From the NCBI GenBank assembly GCA_015657645.1, contig JACDQK010000268.1, positions 1 to 39,428 on the forward strand: DNA of 39,428 bases. Direction: 5' to 3'. The translations under genes and the position numbers were made by a program. Positions 1 to 9,538 of the stretch are shown here, in pieces. Under the pieces are notes generated by a model. It was not told the DNA's origin. It saw only the letters and a list, made by a program, of their open reading frames with translations, and did not search any database. The DNA is from Novosphingobium sp. GTDB taxonomy: Bacteria; Pseudomonadota; Alphaproteobacteria; Sphingomonadales; Sphingomonadaceae. Numbering within the stretch: the first letter of the stretch is position 1; each line of letters begins with the position of its first letter.

Positions 1-2
1 CT

Positions 3-125
3 TGCAATACTAGCAAGGGCCATATGGTAATTGACGCGTACAACCCCGAAGCGGCCAAGGAATGGCTTATTGCATTACAAAATCAAATTGATGCGCGCCT
101 CAGGTCGATCAATCCGGCTTCTTAG
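3..125 (+). CDS. C-terminal end of an unidentified CDS entering from the left edge (…HMVIDAYNPEAAKEWLIALQNQIDARLRSINPAS*)
   Basis: Frame is open from the window edge to TAG at 123-125, less GC-rich than the surroundings, and overlaps the grpE stop convergently. Family not recognised. Confidence 0.35.
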   Translation, partial: CNTSKGHMVIDAYNPEAAKEWLIALQNQIDARLRSINPAS

Positions 126-675
126 CCACCGCCACCATCGCCGGACGCAACAACCGATCCTTGATCATATAGCCAGCCTGCAGCTCTTGGATCACCGTGC
201 CCGGTTCAGCATCGGCCGAGGGGACTTCGATCATCGCCTGGTGCTGGTTGGGGTCGAGCGGCAGGCCGACGGCGGCGATGCGGCTGATGCCGTGGGCGGC
301 GAAGGCCTTGTCGATCTCGCGGCCGGTTGCTTCGATCCCGGCGACCAGGTTCTTGAGCTTGTCATCCTCGCGCAGTTCGGCCGGGATGGAATCGAGCGCG
401 CGGGCCAGGTTGTCTGACACCGAAAGGATATCGCGGGCAAAGCCGGTCGCGGCATAGGCGCGGGCATCCTGGATATCCTTTTCCAGACGGCGGCGGACGT
501 TCTGCGTTTCAGCCTTGGCGTAAAGCACTTCCTGCTTGGCCGCCTCAAGGTCGCCCCGCAGTTGTGCCAGCGCATCGCCCAGCTGGTCGGTTCCCTTGTC
601 GAGCAGTTCCTCGGGAACGCCTGCCAGTTCGGCTTCCACCGCGGGATCGCCCTGCGGCTTGGTATCGTCAGTCAT
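109..675 (-). CDS. grpE: Nucleotide exchange factor GrpE
   Basis: 188 aa; coiled-coil N-terminus then NVRRRLEKDIQDARAYAATGFARDILSVSDNLARAL…GYMIKDRLLRPAMVAVAK, characteristic of GrpE; next to hrcA. Confidence 0.96.
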   Translation of the reverse strand: MTDDTKPQGDPAVEAELAGVPEELLDKGTDQLGDALAQLRGDLEAAKQEVLYAKAETQNVRRRLEKDIQDARAYAATGFARDILSVSDNLARALDSIPAELREDDKLKNLVAGIEATGREIDKAFAAHGISRIAAVGLPLDPNQHQAMIEVPSADAEPGTVIQELQAGYMIKDRLLRPAMVAVAKKPD

Positions 676-691
676 GTGCTCAAAAACCTGT

Positions 692-1732
692 CTATCGGAT
701 CAGTTTGCCCAGCGATTGGGCTGTGAAATCCACCATGGGGACTAGCCGCGCATAATTCAACCGAGTCGGGCCGATAACTCCCACCACGCCGACCACCCGG
801 CCATCGCGATCGCGATAGGGCGAGGCGATCACGGATGAGCCTGACAGCGAGAACAAGCGGTTCTCTGCACCGATGAAAATCCGCGTCGCCTCAGCCTCGC
901 GCGCGGCGTCGAGCAGGTCGGCGACCGACTGGCGATTTTCCAGATCGTCGAGCAATTGCCGGACCCGCTCGATATCAGTCAGCGCGCCCTCATCGAGCAG
1001 GTTGGCCTGGCCGCGCACGATCAGGACGGGGCGTTGGGCCGCGTCCTCGCTCCACACGGCCAGCCCGCGTTCGACGAGATCGCGGCTGACAGCATCGAGC
1101 GCAGTCTGGCCCGCGGCAATCTCGGCCCGCATGGCCCGCGCGGCTTCGGCCAGGGTCCGGCCGGCAAGATGCGCGGTGATATAGTTGGAGGCCTCTTCCA
1201 GCGCGCCCGGGGCCAGCCCCAGCGGCAGTTCGACCACCCGGTTCTCCACCGCGCCATCGGCACCGACCAACACCGCGAGAGCGCGGCCCGGTGCCAACGG
1301 AACCAGCTGCAAATGCTGCAAGCGCGGCTCGCGGCGCGGCACCATGACGACACCCGCGGCGGCCGAGAGTTCGGACAGGATCGCGCTGGTCGCGGTCAAG
1401 GCCGCCTCGATCGGTCCCGGCTGGCCCAGACGGCTTTCGATCGCCGCGCGTTCCTCCGCCGTCGGCTCGGCCACCTGCATCATGCCATCGACAAACAGCC
1501 GCAGGCCTTGGTCAGTCGGCATCCGCCCGGCGCTGGTGTGCGGCGCGACGAGCAGGCCCAGCATTTCCAGCTCATGCAGCACTGACCGGATCGAGGCGGG
1601 CGAAAGATTGACCCCGGCCCCGGCCAGCGTCTTCGAGCCCACCGGCGTGCCGGACGTCAGATAGCCTTCCACCACCAGGCGAAAGATATCGCGGGCGCGG
1701 GTGGTCAGTTCGGTGATCGGCGGGGTGGACAT
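692..1732 (-). CDS. hrcA: Heat-inducible transcription repressor HrcA
   Basis: 346 aa; N-terminal winged-helix [30 protein letters not shown] and C-terminal [41 protein letters not shown]. Confidence 0.96.
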   Translation of the reverse strand: MSTPPITELTTRARDIFRLVVEGYLTSGTPVGSKTLAGAGVNLSPASIRSVLHELEMLGLLVAPHTSAGRMPTDQGLRLFVDGMMQVAEPTAEERAAIESRLGQPGPIEAALTATSAILSELSAAAGVVMVPRREPRLQHLQLVPLAPGRALAVLVGADGAVENRVVELPLGLAPGALEEASNYITAHLAGRTLAEAARAMRAEIAAGQTALDAVSRDLVERGLAVWSEDAAQRPVLIVRGQANLLDEGALTDIERVRQLLDDLENRQSVADLLDAAREAEATRIFIGAENRLFSLSGSSVIASPYRDRDGRVVGVVGVIGPTRLNYARLVPMVDFTAQSLGKLIR

Positions 1733-1813
1733 TGCGGGCCTAATGTAAAGGCTGGGCTTGCAGCCTCAAGCCCATTGCGCCTAACGCGGCGCGAAACCAA
1801 GCAAGGATTACTT

Positions 1814-2530
1814 ATGCGACCTTCCGGCCGCGCGCCCGACGAGATGCGCGCTATCAGCTTCGAACCCCACTTCACCAAGCACGCCGAAGGATCGGTGCTG
1901 GTCAGCTTTGGCCACACCAAGGTGATCTGCACTGCCTCGGTTGAGGAGCGCGTGCCGCCGTTCATGCGCGGCAAGGGCGAAGGCTGGGTGACGGCGGAAT
2001 ATTCCATGCTGCCCCGCGCCACGCACACTCGCGGCAGCCGTGAAGCGGCCAAGGGCAAGCAATCGGGCCGCACCCAGGAAATCCAGCGCCTGATCGGCCG
2101 CTCCTTGCGCTCGGTTACCGACCTCAAGGCCCTCGGCGAACGCCAGATCACGCTCGATTGCGACGTGATCCAGGCTGACGGCGGCACCCGCACCGCCGCC
2201 ATTTCCGGCGCTTGGGTGGCGCTGCGCCTGGCAGTCGATGGCCTGATCAAGCAGGGCCTGATCACCGGCGATCCGCTGCCCCGCAAGGTCGCGGCGGTCA
2301 GCTGCGGGATCTTCAAGGGCACCCCGGTCCTCGACCTCGATTACGACGAGGATTCGAACGCCGATGCCGACGCCAACTTCGTATTGATCGAAGGCGGCCA
2401 CATCGCCGAAGTCCAGGCCACGGCCGAAGGCGCGACCTATGACGAGGAAGGCCTGCTGCGTCTGCTCCGCCTCGCCCGGATCGGTTGCAACAACATCTTT
2501 GCGGCGCAGGACAAGGCCGTCGGACGTTAG
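1814..2530 (+). CDS. rph: Ribonuclease PH
   Basis: [53 protein letters not shown]… is canonical RNase PH; internal ATG at 1814 preferred over the longer ORF. Confidence 0.97.
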   Translation: MRPSGRAPDEMRAISFEPHFTKHAEGSVLVSFGHTKVICTASVEERVPPFMRGKGEGWVTAEYSMLPRATHTRGSREAAKGKQSGRTQEIQRLIGRSLRSVTDLKALGERQITLDCDVIQADGGTRTAAISGAWVALRLAVDGLIKQGLITGDPLPRKVAAVSCGIFKGTPVLDLDYDEDSNADADANFVLIEGGHIAEVQATAEGATYDEEGLLRLLRLARIGCNNIFAAQDKAVGR

Positions 2531-2799
2531 TGCTGACTACGGACTAGATTGATGATCTGCCACTCTTGAATAGTCAGTCCACCATCGGCAGGGCCAAGCA
2601 ACTCCGCCGGCGTGACATTCAGTGCGGCGGCGACATCTCTTAGTGTTGGTAGGCTCAACTCTCGATCCCCTCGCTCAAGTCGGTTGACCTGGGTTGCGGT
2701 GAGCCCGCATTCCTCTGCTAGCTGACGTAGGCTTTTTTTCTGTGCTTTCCGAAGTTCGTTGATTCGGTTTGTTGCAATGAATGGTCTACCTTTTGCCAC
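2527..2799 (-). CDS. XRE-family helix-turn-helix transcriptional regulator
   Basis: HTH_3-like [60 protein letters not shown] at 2799 preferred: AAGGAGG Shine-Dalgarno on the minus strand 5 nt upstream (2805-2811). Confidence 0.88.
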   Translation of the reverse strand: MAKGRPFIATNRINELRKAQKKSLRQLAEECGLTATQVNRLERGDRELSLPTLRDVAAALNVTPAELLGPADGGLTIQEWQIINLVRSQH

Positions 2800-2807
2800 A
2801 CCAACCT

Positions 2808-2825
2808 CCTTTGTTGCCCCAAAGG
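2808..2825. promoter_or_regulatory. Inverted repeat CCTTTG-TTGCCC-CAAAGG overlapping the xre Shine-Dalgarno; possible autoregulatory operator
   Basis: Perfect 6-bp arms, 6-bp spacer, immediately upstream of the GTG start. Confidence 0.4.
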
Positions 2826-2867
2826 TGACATAGTGGATCAAACTCTGGCAGTTACTGGCATTGGCTT

Positions 2868-3493
2868 ATGCACAGATTGAATACAGGAACCCTGGTGATT
2901 GCCACGCATAATGCGGGCAAGCTCAAGGAAATCGGCGCCCTGCTTGATCCCTATGGGATGACCTGCATCTCCGCCGGCTCACTCGGGCTGGCGGAACCGC
3001 CTGAGACCGGCAAGACCTTTGTCGAGAATGCCCTGATCAAGGCGCGGGCGGCCGCCGAGGCTTCGGGCCTGCCGGCCCTCGCCGATGATTCCGGGCTCTG
3101 CGTCGAGGCGCTGGGCGGGCGACCCGGCGTCTACACCGCTGACTGGGCCGAACGGCAGAGGTTCGAAGGCCGGCCGGGCGCGACTGGTACATGGCGATGG
3201 GCAAGGTCGAAGGGCTGTTGTGCGAGCTGGGGCCGGACACCGACCGCTCCTGCCACTTCGCCTGCGTCCTCGCGATCGCCTGGCCCGATGGTGAGAGCGC
3301 GGTCTACGAAGGGCGCGCCAATGGCACGCTGACCTGGCCGCCGCGCGGCACCTTGGGCTTCGGCTATGACCCGGTCTTCGTGCCGCTGGGCGATACCCGC
3401 ACCTTCGCCGAACATGACCCGGCCGAAAAGCACGCGATCAGCCACCGCGCCGATGCCTTCGCCAAGCTGGTCGCGGAGCAGTTTGGCGGGTAA
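2868..3493 (+). CDS. rdgB: RdgB/HAM1-type dITP/XTP pyrophosphatase, frameshifted in this assembly
   Basis: N-half [22 protein letters not shown]…[25 protein letters not shown]-half [10 protein letters not shown]…[38 protein letters not shown]. Frames differ as expected for one missing base near 3178-3182. Confidence 0.92.
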
Positions 3494-3501
3494 GAGACCG
3501 C

Positions 3502-4652
3502 ATGGCCCGCGCGCTCTACATCCACTGGCCGTTCTGCCTCGCAAAGTGCCCCTATTGCGACTTCAACAGCCATGTCCGTGACAGCGTGGACCATGCTGCC
3601 TGGGAAACCGCGTTGCTGGCGGACTTGCGGCATGAGGCCGAACTTGCGGGCGGTGAGCAACTCGACAGCATTTTCTTCGGTGGCGGCACCCCTTCGTTGA
3701 TGCCGCCAGCCTTGGTGGCGCGTCTGCTGAACGAAGCGGAACAACTCTGGGGCTTTGCACCGGGGATCGAAATCACGCTGGAAGGCAACCCGTCTTCGGT
3801 TGAAGCTGCGAATTATACTGACCTGGCGGCGGCCGGGGTCAACCGCGCATCGCTGGGTTTGCAAGCGCTCGATGACCAGACGCTGCGCTTCCTGGGGCGG
3901 CTGCATGATGCTTCGGAAGGACTGAAGGCAGTCGAGACGGCCCAAAACGTGTTCGATCGGTCTCGATCGACCTGATCTATGCCCGCCCGAACCAGAGCGC
4001 AGCCGAGTGGCAAGCCGAACTGGCGCAGGCCATTGCCCTCGGCACCTCGCATATGTCGCTTTACCAGCTGACCATCGAACCCGGCACCCGGTTCGAAACC
4101 ATGGTCCGCAAGGGTGATTTCGCGCCGCTGGATGACGATACCTGCGCCGATCTGTTCGCGCTGACCCGCGAGCAGACTGCGTCCGCTGGCCTCCCTGCCT
4201 ATGAGATCAGCAACCACGCCCGGATCGGCGAGGAAAGCCGCCATAACCTGACCTATTGGCGCTATCAGGACTATGTCGGGATCGGCCCCGGCGCCCATGG
4301 CCGGCGCGGCGGTGAAGCCACGGTGCGACACAAGAAGCCGGAAAACTGGCTGAGCGCCGTTGCCGCCAACGGGCACGGCATGGCCGAGAGCCGCTTGCTT
4401 GAGGTGCGCGAACAGGCCGCCGAGGCGATGCTGATGGGGCTGCGGCTGCGTGAAGGGATCGACCTTGCCGGGCTTGCCGCGCGGTTCGGTCTGGCTCCGG
4501 CGGCGCTGCTCGATCCGGCCAAGGCTGAGCTTTACCGGCAGCAGGGCCTGGTCTGGCAGGACGGTGCAAAGGTCGGGGTAACCGAAGCGGGCATGCCGCT
4601 GCTTGATGCTTTGCTCGGCGAACTGGTCCCGGCGGAGCTGGTGGAGGCATGA
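3502..4652 (+). CDS. hemW: HemW-like radical SAM heme chaperone, frameshifted in this assembly
   Basis: ALYIHWPFCLAKCPYCDFNSH (CxxxCxxC) then HemW C-terminal domain; frame changes at TTCGATCGG^TCTCGATC (~3959). Adding one G restores VFDRVSIDLIYARP. Confidence 0.93.
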
Positions 4653-5545
4653 GCGCCAGTACAATCCTCAACGCCTGGCACGATCACCTGGCCGAAGGCC
4701 GCCGTCGTTCACCGCATACGGTCCGCGCCTATGTCGCGACCGCCGAGCGGCTGATCGAGGCAACCGGGCTAACCGACTGGGCCGCCCTCGCCCGGATCGA
4801 TGCGACAGCCCTGCGCCAGCAGCTCGCGCGCCGCCGCGCCGATGGGCTCGGCAATGCTTCGACTGCGCGGGAACTCTCGGCACTCAAAGGCTTCATTGCC
4901 TTCGCGCGCAGTCAGGCCGGAATGGCCGACCCGACCCCGCCACGGATGCGTGGGCCGCGGATCAAGAAAGGTCTGCCGCGCCCGGTCACCCCGGATGAAG
5001 CTGTCAATCTGGCCGCCGGGGTCGAGGAAAACGCCGCGATCGAGTGGATCGGCGCGCGCGACCGCGCGGTCCTCCTCCTCCTTTACGGTGCGGGCCTGCG
5101 CATTGCCGAGGCCCTGTCGCTCACCGGCGCTGCGCTGCCGCTGGGTGACGTGCTGACTGTCACCGGCAAGGGTGGCAAGCAGCGGGCCGTGCCGATCCTG
5201 CCGCTGGTCGCCGCAGCCGTCGCCGATTACGCCGGCAAGTGCCCCTGGCCGCTGGAGCGCGACAAGCCGCTGTTTCGCGGCGCGCGTGGCGGGCCGCTGT
5301 CACAAGGGATGGTGCAGAAATCCATGGCCGCTGCCCGCAAGGCGCTGGGTCTGCCGGCCACGGCAACGCCGCACGCGCTGCGTCATTCCTTTGCGACCCA
5401 TCTGCTTAGCGCGGGCGCAGACCTCCGCAGCTTGCAGGAACTGCTCGGCCACGCCAGCCTCGGCTCGACCCAGATCTACACCAAGGTCGATGCCGCCGTG
5501 CTGCTCGACGTCTATCGTCACGCCCACCCGCGCGAGGCGGGTTAA
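4649..5545 (+). CDS. xerC: Tyrosine recombinase XerC
   Basis: 298 aa; GAGLRIAE, HALRHSFATHLLSAGADLRSLQELLGHASLGSTQIYT catalytic R-H-R-H-Y; ATGA overlap with hemW. Confidence 0.94.
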   Translation: MSASTILNAWHDHLAEGRRRSPHTVRAYVATAERLIEATGLTDWAALARIDATALRQQLARRRADGLGNASTARELSALKGFIAFARSQAGMADPTPPRMRGPRIKKGLPRPVTPDEAVNLAAGVEENAAIEWIGARDRAVLLLLYGAGLRIAEALSLTGAALPLGDVLTVTGKGGKQRAVPILPLVAAAVADYAGKCPWPLERDKPLFRGARGGPLSQGMVQKSMAAARKALGLPATATPHALRHSFATHLLSAGADLRSLQELLGHASLGSTQIYTKVDAAVLLDVYRHAHPREAG

Positions 5546-6140
5546 CCCTTCGCCTTCCAGGTCACCACGCGCCAGACGTAAGTCAGCACAATCGCCGCGA
5601 TTACGGCAGTCGAAAGCGGCCCCAGCCACTGCTCGACTTCGCCGAACTGCGATCCCAGGAAATAGCCCGCCCCGGCCAAGGCCGCGCTCCAGCCCAGGGT
5701 CCCAATGGTCGAGAAGACCAGAAAGCGCCGCAGCGACATCTTGAACAGCCGGCCGGGATCGAGATCAGCGAGCGCAGCGTCGGGATCATCCGCGCGATCA
5801 GCACGATGCTCGAGCCGTACTTCGCGAACAGGCGTTCGCCGCGCTCGACCTCGTCCCAGTCCAGCGTCAGCCAGCGGCTGTACTTGTCGATGAACACGTG
5901 CATCCGCGCTTCGCCGAACTTGATCGCGAGCCAGTACCAGAACCAGTTGCCCAGCATGGCCCCGGCCGTACCGGCCAGGATCGTACCCTCCAGCGTCATG
6001 GTACCGCGCGCGGCGGAGACGCCGGCGACGGTCATGATGACCTCTGATGGCACCGGCGGAAACACCGTTTCCAGCAGCATCAACGCGGCAACACCCCAGT
6101 AGCCGGCCCATTCCACGAGCCGGATGATCCAATCTTCCAT
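5542..6140 (-). CDS. DedA family membrane protein, frameshifted in this assembly
   Basis: N-part ETVFPPVPSEVIMTVAGVSAARGTMTLEGTILAGTAGAMLGNWFWY…ARMIPTLRSLISIPAG; continuation LFKMSLRRFLVFSTIGTLGWSAALAGAGYFLGSQF is in another frame; one missing base near 5751-5754. Confidence 0.9.
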
Positions 6141-6146
6141 TTAACT

Positions 6147-7112
6147 TTATCCTGCTTGGCGAGCTGCGAGCCGCGCCTCGATTGCGTCCCAGATCTTGGC
6201 GGGCGTATCGGTACCGTTGAAGCGGTCGATTGCCTGGATGCCAGTGGGCGAAGTCACGTTGATCTCGGTCAGCCACTGACCGCCAATCACGTCGATCCCG
6301 ACGAAGATCAGGCCGAGGCGCTTGAGTTCCGGCCCCATCGCCGCGCAGATTTCCTGCTCGCGCGCCGTCAGCTCGGTCGCCTCGGCGCTTCCGCCGACGG
6401 CCAGGTTGGAGCGGAACTCGCCCTCACCCGGCTTGCGGTTGATCGCTCCGGCCACTTCACCGTCGATCAGCACGATCCGCTTGTCGCCCTTTGCCACTTC
6501 GGGAAGGAACGGCTGGACCATGTGGGGTTCAGGCCAGGTCTGGTTGAATACCTCGAACAGGGCGGACAGATTGTCCCCCTCGGCCGGCACGCGGAAGATT
6601 GCCTTGCCCCCGTTGCCGTGGATCGGCTTCACCACCACGGCGCCATGCTGCGCTTGAAACGCCTTCACTTCCTCGACCGAGCGGGTCACCAGGGTCGGTG
6701 GCATGAAGCGCCGGTAATCCAGCACCATGACCTTTTCCGGCGCATTGCGAACCGAGCGCGGGTTGTTGACCACCAGCGTCTCTTGTTCGATCCGTTCGAG
6801 CAGGTGCGTGGCGGTGATATAGCCCATGTGAAACGGCGGATCCTGGCGCATCAGCACCACGTCGATATCGCGGCCCAGATCGAGCCGCACCGGATCGCCC
6901 TTGGTAAAGTGATCGCCGACCACGCGCTGCACGGTCACCGGATGGGCAACAGCGGTCAGCCGATCGTCGGCATCCAGGGTCAGCGCATTGACGTCGTAAT
7001 GATAGACCCGGTGCCCGCGCGCCTGGGCGGCCAGCATCAGTGCAAAGCTGGAATCGCCGTTGATGTTGATCGTTTCAATGGGGTCCATCTGGACCGCGAC
7101 ACGCAGGGTCAT
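6147..7112 (-). CDS. gshB: Glutathione synthetase
   Basis: 321 aa; MTLRVAVQMDPIETININGDSSFALMLAAQARGH…VVVKPIHGNGGKAIFRV…INVTSPTGIQ. Confidence 0.96.
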   Translation of the reverse strand: MTLRVAVQMDPIETININGDSSFALMLAAQARGHRVYHYDVNALTLDADDRLTAVAHPVTVQRVVGDHFTKGDPVRLDLGRDIDVVLMRQDPPFHMGYITATHLLERIEQETLVVNNPRSVRNAPEKVMVLDYRRFMPPTLVTRSVEEVKAFQAQHGAVVVKPIHGNGGKAIFRVPAEGDNLSALFEVFNQTWPEPHMVQPFLPEVAKGDKRIVLIDGEVAGAINRKPGEGEFRSNLAVGGSAEATELTAREQEICAAMGPELKRLGLIFVGIDVIGGQWLTEINVTSPTGIQAIDRFNGTDTPAKIWDAIEARLAARQAG

Positions 7113-7121
7113 GCAAGTTCC

Positions 7122-7475
7122 TCAAGCCGCCAGGGCGTTCTCCAGATGGCGCGGGAAGCGCCACGGCGCAAGGAGGAGAACGTCGATCCGCACGATATCA
7201 CCCGGCCGGGCGTGGCGATGGGCCACCGCCTCGGTCGCTGCAGCGACCCGGCGCAGGCGGTAGGGATCGATGGCTTCATCGAGCAATGCGGCAGAGCGAC
7301 GCCACTTCACCTCAACGAAAATCACGGTTCGCCCGCGCCGCGCAATCAGGTCAATCTCGCCGCGCGGGGTCTTGAGGCGCTGGGCGAGGATGCGCCAGCC
7401 GGTCAAGCGCAAGTACCAGGCCGCCAGCGCCTCACCGCGCCGCCCCTCGGCTTCGCGGCGCGCCCGCTGGTTCAC
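7122..7475 (-). CDS. YraN family (UPF0102) putative endonuclease-fold protein
   Basis: 117 aa; RREAEGRRGEALAAWYLRLTGWRILAQRLKTPRGEIDLIARRGRTVIFVEVKWR; overlaps rsmI stop. Confidence 0.92.
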   Translation of the reverse strand: MNQRARREAEGRRGEALAAWYLRLTGWRILAQRLKTPRGEIDLIARRGRTVIFVEVKWRRSAALLDEAIDPYRLRRVAAATEAVAHRHARPGDIVRIDVLLLAPWRFPRHLENALAA

Positions 7476-8299
7476 TTGAGCTCCATTGCCCGCGCGTAGA
7501 GCGCCTTGCGATCAAGGCCGGTCGCCTTGGCGACAGCCGCAGCGGCCTGTGAGGCCTTGTCGGTCGCCAGCGCCGCGCGCAGCAGGGCATCGACATCGTG
7601 TTCAACTGCCGCCGCTTCGCCTGGCGGAGCGATCACCAGCGCGATCTCGCCCTTGGGCGGGTGGGCTTGGTAATGCACAATCAGTTCATCCGCCGAACCG
7701 GTGCGGCATTCCTCGAACCGCTTGGTCAGTTCGCGCGCCACGGCCACCTCACGCCCGGGTAATTCTTCGCCGATAGCCGCCAAGGCATCGGTCAGGCGCG
7801 GCGCCGTTTCATAGAACACCAGGGTCGCATCGACCGTCGCCAGCCCGCGCAGCGTATCGCGGCGGGCCTTGTCCTTGTTGGGCAGGAATCCGGCGAAGAG
7901 GAACCGGTCGCTCGGCAGGCCGGCCAGGGTCAGCGCCATGATCGCTGCGCTCGGTCCCGGCAGGCTGCTGACTGCGATCCCACGCTCGCGCGCCGCGCGG
8001 ACCAGCTTGAACCCCGGATCGGAAATCAGCGGCGTGCCCGCATCGCTGACCAGCGCCACCGGCTGCTCGGTCGCCAGGGCTAGGATATGATCGCGCGTCG
8101 CCTCACTCGCGTGATCGTCATAGCGGATAAGCTTCTGTTTTATTTCGAGATGATGCAGAAGTTTGCCCGTGACACGGGTATCCTCACAGGCTACCGCAGC
8201 TACGCCACGCAGTGTCGCGATCGCCCGCAGGGTGATGTCGCCCAGATTGCCAATCGGCGTGGCAACAATGTAAAGTCCGGGGGAAAGCGGCGCGTCCAT
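7472..8299 (-). CDS. rsmI: 16S rRNA (cytidine(1402)-2'-O)-methyltransferase
   Basis: LYIVATPIGNLGDITLRAIATLRGVAAVACEDTRVTGKLLHH…SLPGPSAAIMALTLAGLPSDRFLFAGFLP. Confidence 0.96.
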   Translation of the reverse strand: MDAPLSPGLYIVATPIGNLGDITLRAIATLRGVAAVACEDTRVTGKLLHHLEIKQKLIRYDDHASEATRDHILALATEQPVALVSDAGTPLISDPGFKLVRAARERGIAVSSLPGPSAAIMALTLAGLPSDRFLFAGFLPNKDKARRDTLRGLATVDATLVFYETAPRLTDALAAIGEELPGREVAVARELTKRFEECRTGSADELIVHYQAHPPKGEIALVIAPPGEAAAVEHDVDALLRAALATDKASQAAAAVAKATGLDRKALYARAMELK

Positions 8300-8337
8300 T
8301 TCCGGCTAATGGACCGCCACGAGGGGAGCGTAAAGTG

Positions 8338-9481
8338 ATGACCTTCAATCGGCGCAATGCCATCATGCTGGGCGCCATCGTGCTGCTGGCGGGCTGCAAG
8401 GTCATTCCCAAGGGCACCACCACCCCCGCGCCGCCGCCGGAAGACCGGCCGACCGATGCCCTGCCGGCTGACCAGCTGCGCCACCGCGTCGCCCTGCTGG
8501 TGCCGATGAACGGGCCCAATGCCGATGTTGGCCAGTCGCTGGCCAATGCCACGACCATGGCGCTGCTCGATACCAATGCCCAGAACATCCGCATCACCAC
8601 CTATGATACCTCGGCTGGCCCCGCCGCAGCGGCGAACCAGGCAATCAAGGATGGCAACAAGCTGATCCTCGGCCCGCTGATGGGGGATGAGGTGCCGACC
8701 GTTGCTACCGTTGCCGCGCCGCGCGGTGCCGCTGATCTCCTACGCCAGCGATACCGGCAGCAATGCGCGCGATGTCTTTGCCATGGGCACGGCACCGGGC
8801 AATTCGATCGGCCGCACAGTGGCCTTTGCCAAGGGGCGCGGGATTGCGAAGTTCGCGCTGCTGGTCCCCAATGGCGATTACGGCGCGCGGGTGCGCGTGG
8901 CCTATGACCAGGCAATCAAGCTGGCTGGTGGCAGCCTGGTCGCCAGCGAGGCCTATGATCGCTCCAACCCCTCGATCGTCAGCGCCGCCCGGCGGCTCAA
9001 GGCGCGCGGCGGGTTTGATGCGGTGCTAATTGCCGATGGCGCGCGCTTTGCCGCCCTGGCCGCGCCGCAGCTCAAGACCCCCGGCGCTGCCAGCCCGCGG
9101 ATCCTGGGCACCGAGCTGTGGAGCGGGGAAAGCGCGATCAGCTCCACTCTCGCACTGCGCGGCGCCTGGTTCTCGGCGATTGCCGATACCCGCTTCAAGA
9201 CCTTTGCCGAAAGCTACCAGACCCGCTTCGGCGCGCGGCCGTTCCGGGTTGCTACCCAGGGCTATGACTCGGTCCTGCTGACCATTCGCGTCGCGCGTGA
9301 ATGGCGCCCGGGCACCCCCTTCCCGACCGCGCGGCTGGCCGATAGCGGCGGGTTCCTGGGGCTCGATGGCCCTTTCCGCTTCACCCCTTCGGGCCAGATC
9401 GAGCGGGCGCTGGAAGTGCGTGAGGCCCGCGCCGGGACCGTCGCCGTGGTCAGCCCCGCGCCGGACAAGTTCGCAGACTGA
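8338..9481 (+). CDS. LppC-like / penicillin-binding protein activator lipoprotein with periplasmic-binding fold, frameshifted in this assembly
   Basis: Lipobox MLGAIVLLAGCK; HRVALLVPMNGPNADVGQSLANATTMALLDT; C-half PLISYASDTGSNARDVFAMG…ATQGYDSVLLTIRVAREWRPG in frame +1 relative to N-half; break near 8715-8735. Confidence 0.82.
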
Positions 9482-9538
9482 CGAAAACCCGCAGGCCCGC
9501 CTTGCTTAGCGGAATCGCTGCGTTCTATAGGCGTTCCC

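Noticed and set aside
3950-3970. Programmed ribosomal frameshift in hemW or rdgB
   Set aside because: No slippery heptamer or downstream structure noted; eight similar breaks in unrelated genes point to sequencing error.
4649-5545. Tyrosine recombinase as evidence of an integrated element
   Set aside because: Sequence and context fit housekeeping XerC; no att-like repeats or phage genes nearby.
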